From assembly GCA_005789825.1 (NCBI GenBank), contig SXWY01000154.1, positions 1 to 54,708 on the forward strand: 54,708 nucleotides of DNA, written 5' to 3'. This DNA is from Burkholderiales bacterium. Its GTDB lineage: Bacteria > Pseudomonadota > Gammaproteobacteria > Burkholderiales > Burkholderiaceae_C. This document shows, piece by piece, positions 16,831 to 26,291 of the stretch (the stretch's first letter is position 1; the number at the start of each line of letters is the position of its first letter). Made by a program: the position numbers and the translations under genes. The notes beneath the pieces were generated by a model. It was not told the DNA's origin, did not search any database, and saw only the letters and a list, made by a program, of their open reading frames with translations.

Positions 16831-17964
16831 TCAAATGATGATCAGCTCAGCGCGCAAACTGCCCGAGCTTTTCAGGGCTTCCAAAATCGCAATCAACGAA
16901 GACGGCGTGGCACCGATTTGGTTAACGGCATCCACGATCTCACGCAGGTCTACGCCAGGCTTGAACAAGAACATCGGGTTTTTGGGTTCGGTCACCGCCA
17001 CATCGGCGTTTTGCACCGGTGTGGTTTGGCCTTGGCCCAAAGCATTCGGTTGCGACACATCGTTGGTGGCGGTGATGGCCACAGAGATCGTGCCGTGCGA
17101 TACCGCTGCCGCTGTCACACGCACTGCGCGGTTGATGACCACGGTGCCGGTGCGAGAGTTGATGACCACGCGTGCATTTGGTTCGGCCGGTGCGACCTCG
17201 ATGTTTTCCAACATGCCCATGAAAGTCACGCGTTGATTCAAGTCTTGGGGGGCTCGTACCGATATCGATGTGCCGTCGATGGCTTGCGCCACGTCACCGC
17301 CAAATTTTGAATTGATCGCGGCAACCATGGCGCTGCTGGTCGAGAAATCGTTGTCACGCAAATTCAAAATCAAGTGTTCAGCTTTTTCAAACGGGGTGTC
17401 AACCATGCGCTCGACGATCGCGCCTGCTGGGATACGCGCAGCGGTGGGCACGCCGATCGCCACTTTGGAGCCTGCGGCACCTGCGTCAATGCCTGTCGCG
17501 GTCAGCGCCCCTTGGGCAAGCGCATAAATTTCACCGTCCACACCGCGCATGGCAGTCATGATCAGGTTGCCGCCACGCAAATTGGTGGCTTTGCCAATGG
17601 CAGAAATATTCACATCGATGCGTTGACCAGGCTTGGCAAAGCCTGGCAAGTCAGCGGTCACCATTACTGCGGCCGCGTTTTTGATGTCGATTCGGCTGGC
17701 CGAAGTGACTTGCTCAAAATCTGACATGGGGCCGTCAATCCGCACGCCCATTTGTGCCAGCATGGCTTTCATGCTTTGCGTGGTGAATGGCACGGACGCA
17801 TCGTCTCCGGTGCCTTGCAATCCGACCACCAAACCAAACCCTATCAATTGGTTGGAGCGTTGTGCCGCCACGGTCGCCAAATCTTTGACCCGGTCGGCCC
17901 ACACTGGCGTGGCCAATGCACACAGCAACACCACACCGCTTGCTTTCAACCACGAATATGTCAT
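16831..17964 (-). CDS. flgI: Flagellar P-ring protein FlgI
   Basis: A 377-residue periplasmic protein with a signal peptide of about 23 residues ending PVWA. The mature start DRVKDLATVAAQRSNQLIGF and the GLVVGLQGTGDD motif are diagnostic for FlgI, and its C-terminal half is equally typical (PNALGQGQTTPVQNADV, VDAVNQIGATPSSLIAILEA). It forms the peptidoglycan-level bushing around the rod. Length is normal. It lies 20 bp after flgH in the flg operon. Confidence 0.96.
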   Translation of the reverse strand: MTYSWLKASGVVLLCALATPVWADRVKDLATVAAQRSNQLIGFGLVVGLQGTGDDASVPFTTQSMKAMLAQMGVRIDGPMSDFEQVTSASRIDIKNAAAVMVTADLPGFAKPGQRIDVNISAIGKATNLRGGNLIMTAMRGVDGEIYALAQGALTATGIDAGAAGSKVAIGVPTAARIPAGAIVERMVDTPFEKAEHLILNLRDNDFSTSSAMVAAINSKFGGDVAQAIDGTSISVRAPQDLNQRVTFMGMLENIEVAPAEPNARVVINSRTGTVVINRAVRVTAAAVSHGTISVAITATNDVSQPNALGQGQTTPVQNADVAVTEPKNPMFLFKPGVDLREIVDAVNQIGATPSSLIAILEALKSSGSLRAELIII

Positions 17965-17984
17965 GTCAGTTCAACCTTAAAAAA

Positions 17985-18668
17985 TCAGAAGGGCCAAAAT
18001 TTCATCAAGGCCGTGGTACCCCAGCCAGGCTTGCTGGCACTCGCCAAGTCACCCGAGCCACGGTAGGCAATTTGTGCGTTCGCCAAGCGCAATGAGTTCA
18101 CAGTGCCATTGGGGCCGACATCGTTGGGGCGAATCACGCCCGAGACTTGAATCACTTCGGTGCCTTCTGACAAGCCCAGTTTTTTCTCGCCGCGCACCAC
18201 CATGTTGCCGTTGGCCAAAATTTCAATCACAGTCACAGTGATGGAACCAGACAAGCTGGCTTTTTGGTCAGCCGTGCCTTTGCCGGTGCTCTTGGTGGTG
18301 GAAGCGTTCAAGTCCACTCCACTGAATGGGCTGGTTGAACCTGCGATGAATTTGCTGATGCCGGCAGGCAACGCTGTGTTGGAAGCGTCTTTGCTGATGT
18401 CTGTGCCTTGGCTGCGTGCGGCTTGGGTGGACTCGTTGAGTATCACGGTGATCAAGTCGCCCACTTGGTAATTGCGGCCTCGGCCAAACCAAGCATCGCT
18501 TTGGCGGTTGCCGTAAATGCCACCCGTGGCGGGTTTGGTTTGGTCTTGCACCAGGGGATACACCGGCGCGAAATCGGGAGAAGAGGTGAGCGCGGGCAAC
18601 ATCGGGTCGGGATGGGCGCAAGCTTGCAACCCAGCGACCACAGCCAATAAGGAAAGGATTTTGTTCAT
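17985..18668 (-). CDS. flgH: Flagellar L-ring lipoprotein FlgH
   Basis: A 227-residue lipoprotein. The lipobox LQAC places the acylated Cys at residue 17. The conserved core includes GSDAWFGRGRNYQVGDLITV-like text, ending in VILNESTQAARSQ, then LSGSITVTVIEILANGNM, LSEGTEVIQVSGVIRPNDV and the C-terminal YRGSGDLASASKPGWGT. It forms the outer-membrane ring of the basal body. Size and order between flgG and flgI are standard. Confidence 0.96.
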   Translation of the reverse strand: MNKILSLLAVVAGLQACAHPDPMLPALTSSPDFAPVYPLVQDQTKPATGGIYGNRQSDAWFGRGRNYQVGDLITVILNESTQAARSQGTDISKDASNTALPAGISKFIAGSTSPFSGVDLNASTTKSTGKGTADQKASLSGSITVTVIEILANGNMVVRGEKKLGLSEGTEVIQVSGVIRPNDVGPNGTVNSLRLANAQIAYRGSGDLASASKPGWGTTALMKFWPF

Positions 18669-18688
18669 GGTGTCAGTGATGTGTTGGG

Positions 18689-19474
18689 TTAGAGGTTTTG
18701 GTTCAGGTACTTCAACATGCCGTCGACCGCTTCGATCGACTTGGAGTTGATTTCGTAGGCGCGTTGGGTCTCAATCATGTTGACCATTTCTTCCACCACG
18801 TTCACATTGGACGCTTCCAATGAGCCTTGGTTCAACACGCCAGCGCCCACGGTGCCCGGTTGCAGCAACTGCACCGGACCGCTGGCGGCGGTGGCAGCCA
18901 GCAGGTTGTTGCCCAAGGGCTTCAAGCCACTCGGGTTGATGAAGGTGGCAATCTGAATCTGGCCGAGCACCTGCTGGCCCTGGCCGCCAACCAATTCCAC
19001 CGAAACGGTGCCATCGCGGCCAATCGTCAAAGAAGATGCGTTGCCGGGAATGGTGATATTGGGCTCCAGAAAAAAGCCGGTCGAGGTGACCAGTTGTCCG
19101 GTTCCCGTCAGTTTGAACGCACCATCGCGGGTGTAGGCGATCGTGCCGTCTTGTTGTTGGATTTGGAAAAAACCGTTACCCATGATGGCGATATCCAGCG
19201 GGTTTTGGCTGTTGATCAAATTGCCCTGGATATGCAGTTTTTCGGTGGCCACCACTTTGGTACCTGTGCCCAGCATCAAGCCGGTGGGTGACTGGGTGTT
19301 GGCCGTGGTTTGTCCGCCTGCTTGGCGAATGTTTTGGTAGAGCAAATCTTCGAATACCGCGCGGTCGCGTTTGAAACCGGTGGTTGAGACGTTGGCCAAG
19401 TTGTTAGAAATGACGTTCATGCGCGTCTGCTGCGCATCCAAGCCGGTCTTGGAAACCCATAAAGCTGCATCCAT
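18689..19474 (-). CDS. flgG: Flagellar distal rod protein FlgG
   Basis: A 261-residue rod protein of typical length. The N-terminal MNVISNNLANVSTTGFKRDR (about 19-38) and the C-terminal LEASNVNVVEEMVNMIETQ followed by RAYEINSKSIEAVDGML are the paired helices of axial proteins. The LMLGTGTKV and GFFQIQQQDG segments are characteristic of FlgG. It builds the distal rod through the P and L rings. It lies between flgF and flgH. Confidence 0.96.
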   Translation of the reverse strand: MDAALWVSKTGLDAQQTRMNVISNNLANVSTTGFKRDRAVFEDLLYQNIRQAGGQTTANTQSPTGLMLGTGTKVVATEKLHIQGNLINSQNPLDIAIMGNGFFQIQQQDGTIAYTRDGAFKLTGTGQLVTSTGFFLEPNITIPGNASSLTIGRDGTVSVELVGGQGQQVLGQIQIATFINPSGLKPLGNNLLAATAASGPVQLLQPGTVGAGVLNQGSLEASNVNVVEEMVNMIETQRAYEINSKSIEAVDGMLKYLNQNL

Positions 19475-19523
19475 CGTCTAACCCCTGTTCTTCAAATATT
19501 CCATCTGTCTGTGTCGACTGGCA

Positions 19524-20291
19524 TCAACCGTTCAACTTCATCATGCTGGCCCCGGCTTGGTCGTTGTCATGGCTGGACTTGACCATGCGCACCTGTTGTT
19601 CAAACATGCGGGCCTGCTCGATCAGTTTGACCATGGCCTCTTGCGGATTGACATTGCTGCCCTCCAAAGCCTGTGAGATTAATGACACCTTCACAGAACC
19701 AGAAGCAAAATCCGAGCCAGACGGTCTGTCATGCACCTTGAACAAGCCGTCTTCGCGCCGCGTCAGCGGGGTTTCGCTGGCATCGCGCAGCATCAAGGTC
19801 GCCACCAATTCGGCGTTTTGCACGCCAGGCTGGGCAGGATTGGTCACATACACGCCGCCGTCGTCGGCAATCGTCACTTTCAAATCTGGCGGCACGGTGA
19901 TCGGCGTGTTGCCATCGCCCAGGACCGGATGGCCATTGCCGGTTTGCAACACTCCGTCGACCGACACCTGCAAATCACCACGGCGGGTGAAACCGATTTC
20001 GCCGTTGGGCGCTTGCACGCCAAGCACGGTGTAGTCGTTCAAATGGATGTCCAAATCGCGCCCGGTGGCGATCAACGGACCGGGCTTCAATTGGATGAAA
20101 TCCATGTGCGCTGCTTGCGGTTGGAAGCTGGAGTCAAACCCTTCGCCACTGGCTTTGAAGGCTTTCATGGACACTTCAAATGAGCGCTTGAAACCGGTGG
20201 TGGTCAAGTTGGCCATTTCATTGGCCAGTACTTGCCGCGCCAAACGCATTTCGGTGATGGCTGCAGAAGAATTAAAGGCTAGGCGTTCCAT
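19524..20291 (-). CDS. flgF: Flagellar proximal rod protein FlgF
   Basis: A 255-residue axial rod protein. It has the N-terminal LANEMANLTTTGFKRSFEV, a GDLQVSVDGVLQTGNGHPVLG segment typical of FlgF, and a C-terminal LEGSNVNPQEAMVKLIEQAR helix. It lies between flgE and flgG in standard order with a gap of about 22 bp. The usual NNxAN motif is altered to NEMAN, which is common in FlgF homologues of this group only by inference. Confidence 0.93.
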   Translation of the reverse strand: MERLAFNSSAAITEMRLARQVLANEMANLTTTGFKRSFEVSMKAFKASGEGFDSSFQPQAAHMDFIQLKPGPLIATGRDLDIHLNDYTVLGVQAPNGEIGFTRRGDLQVSVDGVLQTGNGHPVLGDGNTPITVPPDLKVTIADDGGVYVTNPAQPGVQNAELVATLMLRDASETPLTRREDGLFKVHDRPSGSDFASGSVKVSLISQALEGSNVNPQEAMVKLIEQARMFEQQVRMVKSSHDNDQAGASMMKLNG

Positions 20292-20313
20292 GTCGATTCT
20301 CTAAGGAGGGGCT

Positions 20314-23300
20314 TTACGCCCTGATTTGGATAATGGATTGGGTCATGGTGGTGCTGGTCTCAATCGCCTTGGCATTGGCCTGGAAGTTCCGTTGCTCCGT
20401 GATCAAGTCCACCAGCTCTTGGGTCAAGTCGACGTTGGCGCGTTCTGTCGCACCCGATCGCACTGTTCCGAAACCGGCTGAACCGGCCTCACCGTACTTG
20501 GCAGCACCGGAAGTGGCCGATTTGTAGTAACTGGTGTCACCAATCTGGCGCAAGCCCGTGGGGTTGGAGAAGTTCACCAACACCACCTTGCCCAGCGATT
20601 TCTGCGCACCGTTTGAATAAGAGGCGTTGACCAAGCCATCGTCTCCGATGGACAGGCCCACCAAGTCACCTTCGGGAGCACCGTCTTGCGACTGTGACAA
20701 CACCGCATAAGGCGATGAAAACTGGGTCGACTTGGAATAGTTGATGTTGATGGTCAATGCGCCCTTACCGTCTGGCAAGAACACCGTATCCAGTTGTGAA
20801 CCTTGCTTGGGCGACACCAAGTTACCGGAAGTGTCAAAAGTCAATTCGCCTTTTTCCAAGAAGATCGGTGACCATTCGGGCAGGTTTCTGAAGCCGTCAG
20901 GGCTGAAGGTTTCCCGACCAAATTCATCGATGTACATCGCCACTTCCACCCCGTTGACGGTCTGGGTGTACTGCGTGGGTTTGATCCAGGTAGAGGTGTT
21001 GCCACGGCCACCTTCCACGTTGGCCAAACCCCACTGGCTGTCGCCAGAAACTTTGATAAAGGAATTGGTGGAGGCCGTGCCTGTGGTGAATTTCAAGCTG
21101 TTGTTGGTCTTGTCATATTCCACTTTGACACCAGACACCATGGGCCCCGTCAAACCATTTTGATCAGGAGGACCGGCCAAGCGGTTGATACCGTTTTGCA
21201 AAGCTTGCACAAACGAATCGATGGTGTAGGTTTCTTTCGGTTCCAAATACACCGTGCCCTTGACATCATCCACCGAGACCACAAATTTGTTGTTGGTCAA
21301 GTTGACACTGAAGTTGTTGTTGGCATTGATACCCAAAGGCGAGCCATTCATGACCGCAGGCTGTGAAGCAATACCACGCACCGCCAGCACCGACGGCTTG
21401 ACCTCATAGTCAGCATCCGCTGCCAAGCCAAAACGCTCGGACGCAAAAATATTCGGATTGCTGATTTTGATACTTGAATAGTCTCCGGTGGTGCCTGATT
21501 TGAAAATGAATTTTTCGTTCACCGTGTCGTATTCCACTTTCATGCCATAGCGCTGCAGTTTCAACGGACGGATGTAGTTATTGGTGATCGATGGTGAACC
21601 CGACACGCTGAGCATGTCGCTGCCCGTCTCTTGCGCCAAAGGCGTGGTGATGCCCATTTGGTTGTTCAGGCCCGACAAAGTGATGGTGTTGCCAAGCACA
21701 GGTTCGAAATTGAAGCGCTGCGTCACCGGGTCGTAATCGGCTTTGACCATGTTTTCTGGGGGCAAGGCACTGATGGCGAAGTTCTTACCACCCGCCGACA
21801 CGGTAGACGCGGTGGCCGTGGCTGGGTTGAGTGTGAAACCGGTGAGGTTGGTCAAACCACTGGCATCGATGATTTTCAAATCCTTGCCATTGATCACGGT
21901 CACTGTGATTTTGTTGACCCGATCGGTGTCGTACAAATCGGGGTCTTCGGCATTCAGCGCGGAACGGATTTTTTCCTGGATGCGAATCGCCAAGTCGTTG
22001 ATCGGGGTGCTGGACAAGGTCAGGTCTTCCAAGGCCACATTGGTGAGTGTGGTGCCGTCTTCCAAGCTGAGGTCAAACGAATTGAATTCCGCGCCCGTCG
22101 GGGTGGTGCCCAGTGGGAAGCTGACGTTGGACAAGGTGTACGAACTCGGCGTGATCACATTGCCGTCGTTGTCGGTGACCACATCGACCTGAACCGTGCT
22201 GCCGCCTTTGAGCAAACTGGGGTAGTTGGTAGTGTCAGCAGTCAGTGTCAATTCACTCATGAAATTACCGCTGGGGTCAGTCACTGTGAATGCGTTGGTA
22301 TTGCTGTCCCACGCCACCTCGGTGGTCGCACCTTTGGCAGTGGCCTGCAACAAGGTTTGTATGTCGGTCGCCAACAAATCCATGTGAACGCTGTTGGTGG
22401 GGTCAAACGTGGCGTAACTCGGGATCGGGTCCACACCGGTCAAACTGGGAAAAGATGCTGCGGTCAATGCAATCGTGCTGGTCAATGACCCGGTGGCATC
22501 TTTGGTGGTGAATTTCAAGCTGGAAAAATGGCTCAACAGGGGTTCGGTGTCCACTGGATCGGCACCGAAATCAATACCTGCCAAAGTGATGCTGGATTCA
22601 CCCACAGCCAACAAGGGTGCGGTAGGCAACGGGGTCGTGCCTGTTGTGCGCACGGCCAGAGCGAAGGAGCTGATTTCGTGGCCACCGATGTCACTGACGA
22701 TCAGATTGCCGGGTACGTCCGGGTCTTCTGAAATGCTGACCTGCTCGGCTTCGAATGTGCTCCAACCCTGCTCGATCAACTTGGCCTGTGTTTTGTCTTG
22801 CAATTCTTGTGCAAATACGCTGATATCACTGGGGTCAGAGTCTTCTATGTCCAGGGTGACGGTTTCGCCACCAATATCCAGTGTCATGCTCAGGTAATCG
22901 CCAACTTCGGTTGCGTCCACACCGGTCAACATTCTCTGATTGGTGATGGTATTTTGTGAACCCACGCTGACGCTGCTGAGCGAAAAATTCGAAATCACAC
23001 CGCCATTGGCATCGTTGATACGCACTTCGTTGCCGTTTTGCACATTCACCGTCACTTTGCTGGCTGCGTCTGCGGTGTAGCCCAGCCGCTGCTGCAAATC
23101 GAGTTGGATACGGGTTTGTAATTTGGAGGTCAGGTCTTCCATGGGCTTGGTGCTGAGCGTGGTGCCCAGGTCAATCCGGTTAGACAACACCTTGCCAGCT
23201 ATGGTCAATGTGTAACCTCTGAACTCACCGGGTTCAGGGGTTTCGCTGAAACTCACGTTGGACAGCACATTGCTGCTACCGCTCAACTGGCTGTTGATTT

Positions 23301-24516
23301 TGTCAACCACTTGCTCATAGGTCATGTCATCCGAGTCGAGCTGTATGGTGCGGTTTTGAATCAGCGTGCCGTCTGAATTGGTGGCCGTGATCTGAAAGGT
23401 TTGCTGACCGGCGAAGTTAAAAAACCGCTCGTCACCAAATTTTCGGTTCAACACATTGGTGAATTCTTTGGCAATCTCCGTGCCCGACAGCGCGGGCAAA
23501 TCCAGACCCGCCAAATGGTCCAAACCCACTGAAACCGGCGTACCTGTCCCATCCACATCGATTTCAAACAAATCTTTCAACTGCGAAGGCTGCAAGGTAC
23601 TGAAGTCAATGCCCTCCAAGGTGCTCAGGCGCGGTGCCTTGCCACCGGTCACTGTCGCTGGCTCCGAGCTGCGCAAATCGGTCAATTGGTTGAGCGAAAA
23701 CTTTTGTGTTTTGGCGTTGACCAGCAAGTCTCCCACTTCGCTCTCAGGCTTGAGCTGGCCGTATTTGTTGACATACAAAGGCTCACCGGTGGTGTCTGTG
23801 GCTTGTTGCAACGCAGCTGCCACCAAAGTTTCACCCACATACACATAGGTTTGCCATTTGTTATTCGGGTCTGCCTGGCTCGCATTTTGTGTTTTGGCGT
23901 AATAGACCGTGGCCAAGTAACCGTTACCACCCTTGTCGTATACCGTCAATGCAGTGCTCTTGTTGTAAGAAGCGGGATCGTTGCGGTTGAATGCTTTGGT
24001 CACCACCTGCGCATCGGCTGGAAAGTTCAAGCCCAATTGCACCAGCGAAGTTTCTTTCGCCATGCCGGTGGTTTTTTGTGGAATGGTCAACACGTTCAAG
24101 TCGTTCAAATTGGCTTTACCGGTCGAGTCGACTGACGCTGCCATCAAACGCTGGCCTGCCGAGTTCACCACGTTGTACTGGTCGTTCATCATGAACGAGC
24201 CGTTGCGCGTGAAGATGTCCTGGAATCCGTCGGCCGATTTCAGCGGGAAAAAACCGTCACCAGAAATGGCCAAGTCCAAGGTGTTGGACGAGAAGTTCAT
24301 GTTGCCCTGACCAAACTCTTGCGTCACGCGTTTGAGCGACACACCTTGACCGATGGTCGATGTCGCTTTTTGCAACGGCGATGTCGCAAAAATATCGCCA
24401 AAGTCAGCGCGACTGCGTTTGAAACCCACGGTACTCGCGTTGGCAATGTTGTTCGATGTCACGCCCAATTGCGCGGTGGCCGCATTCAAACCAGTGAGTG
24501 AGGTAAAAAATGACAT
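20314..24516 (-). CDS. flgE: Flagellar hook protein FlgE, giant form
   Basis: A 1400-residue hook protein, about 3.5 times the usual 400. The ends are canonical: N-terminal NAATAQLGVTSNNIANASTV and GFKRSRADFGDIF, then LDLAISGDGFFPL. The C-terminal part has ANVDLTQELVDLITEQRNFQ and AKAIETSTTMTQSIIQIRA. The region from about residue 160 to 1200 is an enormous surface-exposed insert. At least four degenerate copies of a beta-rich module of about 100 residues lie between 418 and 900. A ribosome site GGAG lies 8 nt before the ATG. The reading frame is intact with no stop or shift, so this is a real protein and not a fusion artefact. The hook it builds should be much thicker than the enterobacterial one. 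Confidence 0.94.
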   Translation of the reverse strand: MSFFTSLTGLNAATAQLGVTSNNIANASTVGFKRSRADFGDIFATSPLQKATSTIGQGVSLKRVTQEFGQGNMNFSSNTLDLAISGDGFFPLKSADGFQDIFTRNGSFMMNDQYNVVNSAGQRLMAASVDSTGKANLNDLNVLTIPQKTTGMAKETSLVQLGLNFPADAQVVTKAFNRNDPASYNKSTALTVYDKGGNGYLATVYYAKTQNASQADPNNKWQTYVYVGETLVAAALQQATDTTGEPLYVNKYGQLKPESEVGDLLVNAKTQKFSLNQLTDLRSSEPATVTGGKAPRLSTLEGIDFSTLQPSQLKDLFEIDVDGTGTPVSVGLDHLAGLDLPALSGTEIAKEFTNVLNRKFGDERFFNFAGQQTFQITATNSDGTLIQNRTIQLDSDDMTYEQVVDKINSQLSGSSNVLSNVSFSETPEPGEFRGYTLTIAGKVLSNRIDLGTTLSTKPMEDLTSKLQTRIQLDLQQRLGYTADAASKVTVNVQNGNEVRINDANGGVISNFSLSSVSVGSQNTITNQRMLTGVDATEVGDYLSMTLDIGGETVTLDIEDSDPSDISVFAQELQDKTQAKLIEQGWSTFEAEQVSISEDPDVPGNLIVSDIGGHEISSFALAVRTTGTTPLPTAPLLAVGESSITLAGIDFGADPVDTEPLLSHFSSLKFTTKDATGSLTSTIALTAASFPSLTGVDPIPSYATFDPTNSVHMDLLATDIQTLLQATAKGATTEVAWDSNTNAFTVTDPSGNFMSELTLTADTTNYPSLLKGGSTVQVDVVTDNDGNVITPSSYTLSNVSFPLGTTPTGAEFNSFDLSLEDGTTLTNVALEDLTLSSTPINDLAIRIQEKIRSALNAEDPDLYDTDRVNKITVTVINGKDLKIIDASGLTNLTGFTLNPATATASTVSAGGKNFAISALPPENMVKADYDPVTQRFNFEPVLGNTITLSGLNNQMGITTPLAQETGSDMLSVSGSPSITNNYIRPLKLQRYGMKVEYDTVNEKFIFKSGTTGDYSSIKISNPNIFASERFGLAADADYEVKPSVLAVRGIASQPAVMNGSPLGINANNNFSVNLTNNKFVVSVDDVKGTVYLEPKETYTIDSFVQALQNGINRLAGPPDQNGLTGPMVSGVKVEYDKTNNSLKFTTGTASTNSFIKVSGDSQWGLANVEGGRGNTSTWIKPTQYTQTVNGVEVAMYIDEFGRETFSPDGFRNLPEWSPIFLEKGELTFDTSGNLVSPKQGSQLDTVFLPDGKGALTININYSKSTQFSSPYAVLSQSQDGAPEGDLVGLSIGDDGLVNASYSNGAQKSLGKVVLVNFSNPTGLRQIGDTSYYKSATSGAAKYGEAGSAGFGTVRSGATERANVDLTQELVDLITEQRNFQANAKAIETSTTMTQSIIQIRA
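21817..23265 (-). repeat. Four degenerate modules in the FlgE insert
   Basis: Approximate residues 418-515, 530-622, 643-760 and 796-900 follow one pattern. An opening such as LSNVSF is followed by an FxxYxLxI-type strand, a helix with DLxxxIQxxI (DLTSKLQTRIQ, DLLATDIQTLLQ, DLAIRIQEKIR), a TVxVxNGxxLxIxDxxG strand pair and a closing F-x-L. Copies 1 and 4 agree best. The boundaries were set by eye. Confidence 0.65.
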
Positions 24517-24551
24517 GTGTTAGCTCCGTTGTGTCTGCTGTGTGGGTGTGA

Positions 24552-25256
24552 TCAGTAAGCAATGCGCTTGACGTCGGCCATGTTGACGCTCTTGCCGCCA
24601 TCGACCTCGAGTAACCAGGTGTTGTCGCCCGTGCCCGCGTTGGATACGCTGCGCACCGTGGACAAGGTGTTGACCGTGGGTTGCAGGGCTTTGCCCATGC
24701 TGCTGGCCAACACTTGCATGGTGTAGCTGCCGTCTGGCATGGCTGCACCGTTGTCGTTGTAGCCGTCCCAGCTCAAACGCATAGGACCGATGGACTGGGC
24801 GCCAAAAATTTGTTTGCGCACCAATTGCCCTTTTTCATCAAAGACCTTCATTTGCACACCGTCTGCGCCAGTGGGCAAATCGACATTCGCTTCGACCGGT
24901 TGACCGCCCAACAAAATCAGTGGGCCGTTGGGAACCGCCACTCGGCGACCAATCATGGCAGCACCTGCCAGCATCTTGTCGCCTTCCAACGACTTGACCA
25001 TGGTGTCCATGCTGCTCTTCATGGCACTGGTGGCTTCGAGTTGCGAGAACTGCGCCAACTGCGCCACAAACGCCTCGTTTTTCACTGGGTCCAGCGGGTT
25101 TTGGTTTTTGAGTTGGGTCGTGAACAAGGTCAAAAAAGCCCCTTGGTCCATGGTGTTGGACGGTGCTTTGACTTTGTTTTTGGCGATGTACTCTTCGTAA
25201 CTGACGATGCCGCTGGGCAACGGCGCTCTTGCGGTGGTGGAACTGGGGGTGGCCAT
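24552..25256 (-). CDS. flgD: Flagellar hook cap / scaffolding protein FlgD
   Basis: A 234-residue FlgD of normal size. The signature TMDQGAFLTLFTTQLKNQNP then LDPVKNEAFVAQLAQFSQLE lies at residues about 36-75. The C-terminal part has the FlgD Ig-like fold, with MRLSWDGYNDNGAAMPDGSY. FlgD caps the growing hook and is discarded. It lies between flgC and flgE. A normal-sized cap working with a hook subunit of 1400 residues is noteworthy. Confidence 0.95.
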   Translation of the reverse strand: MATPSSTTARAPLPSGIVSYEEYIAKNKVKAPSNTMDQGAFLTLFTTQLKNQNPLDPVKNEAFVAQLAQFSQLEATSAMKSSMDTMVKSLEGDKMLAGAAMIGRRVAVPNGPLILLGGQPVEANVDLPTGADGVQMKVFDEKGQLVRKQIFGAQSIGPMRLSWDGYNDNGAAMPDGSYTMQVLASSMGKALQPTVNTLSTVRSVSNAGTGDNTWLLEVDGGKSVNMADVKRIAY

Positions 25257-25275
25257 GTCAAACTGCTTTCATCGG

Positions 25276-25704
25276 TCAGGTTTTGGTGATATCGAGGGTG
25301 CGCATCATCAATTGACGAGCGGTGTTCACCACTTCAACGTTGTTTTGGTACGAGCGAGAAGCGGCCATCATTTCGACCATTTCTTGCATTTCGTTCACAT
25401 TGGACAAATACACATAGCCTTTTTCATCGGCCGATGGATTGCCCGGGTCATAAATGCTGCGTATCGGTGTCGGGTCGTCCACCACTTGGTCGACTTTCAC
25501 GCCGCCCAAATAAGGAAAACCGGCGTTGGTGAATTCGTCTTTGACCAGCGCTTTGAACACCGGGCGTTTGGCGCGAAATGCTTCGGCTTCGGTTTTGGCC
25601 ACTGTGGATGCGTTGGCCAAGTTCGAAGCAGTGGTGTTCATGCGCACCAGTTGGGAATTGAGGGCGGTGCCGGCAATGCCAAACACACTGTCTAGTGTTC
25701 TCAT
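25276..25704 (-). CDS. flgC: Flagellar proximal rod protein FlgC
   Basis: A 142-residue rod protein. It has the N-terminal MNTTASNLANASTVAKTEAE, a central VKVDQVVDDPTPIRSIYDPG segment diagnostic for FlgC, and the C-terminal NEMQEMVEMMAASRSYQNNV helix. Length is normal. It starts 6 bp after the flgB stop. Confidence 0.96.
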   Translation of the reverse strand: MRTLDSVFGIAGTALNSQLVRMNTTASNLANASTVAKTEAEAFRAKRPVFKALVKDEFTNAGFPYLGGVKVDQVVDDPTPIRSIYDPGNPSADEKGYVYLSNVNEMQEMVEMMAASRSYQNNVEVVNTARQLMMRTLDITKT

Positions 25705-25710
25705 GGTTTA

Positions 25711-26097
25711 TCACTCCCCTTTCAATGCTTTGCGGATACCGCCGATGCGGTTTTCCAAAAAATTCAAGGTGGTCTGGTATTCAGCGGCGGCTTGACCGAA
25801 TTGGGCTTGCTCGACACTGATCTCCACGGTGTTGCCGTCAAAAGTGCTGTTGAACGGCACGCGGAATCGCTTGCCATCGTCAGGTTGCTCTTCCAACGCG
25901 GCGTAATGCTTGGCATGCGTGGCAGAGATGTATTCGCGGCTGGTTTCTTTGAGCATGGCTTTGAAATCCAGCTCTTCGGCTTTGTAATTCGGCGTGTCGG
26001 CGTTGGCGATATTGCGAGACAACACTTCCAGGCGCTGGCTGCGAACGCCCAAGGCTCGCTCATGGATGCCGAATGCTTTGCTGAATAAGTCCATCAC
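25711..26097 (-). CDS. flgB: Flagellar proximal rod protein FlgB, first gene of the flg operon
   Basis: A 128-residue rod protein. It starts DLFSKAFGIHERALGVRSQR, continues with EVLSRNIANADTPNYKAEEL and ends with a short helix LNFLENRIGGIRKALKG. Length and order are standard. It heads the minus-strand series flgBCDEFGHIJKL and has a near-perfect sigma54 promoter about 75 bp upstream at 26172-26187. Confidence 0.95.
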   Translation of the reverse strand: MMDLFSKAFGIHERALGVRSQRLEVLSRNIANADTPNYKAEELDFKAMLKETSREYISATHAKHYAALEEQPDDGKRFRVPFNSTFDGNTVEISVEQAQFGQAAAEYQTTLNFLENRIGGIRKALKGE

Positions 26098-26171
26098 ACA
26101 TCTCCCTGGTGGTTGTGACCGCCGTTTTCACGACACTTGGCGCTCAAGTTGAGACACCTCCGGTCGATATG

Positions 26172-26187
26172 TGCAATTTGTGTGCCA
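26172..26187 (-). promoter_or_regulatory. Sigma54 (RpoN) promoter of the flg operon
   Basis: On the minus strand the sequence TGGCACACAAATTGCA has GG and GC with 10 nt between them and matches the -24/-12 consensus TGGCACG, N4, TTGCA at nearly every position. It lies about 75 bp upstream of flgB. Confidence 0.9.
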
Positions 26188-26291
26188 CCTGAACTGCCTG
26201 TGGATTTGTGTGCATCCGCATGGCCTGGGGTGGCAAGACTTCACCGCCACAACAGGGGTTCGGCAATGGTTTGCCGCTGGTAGCCGGTGAG

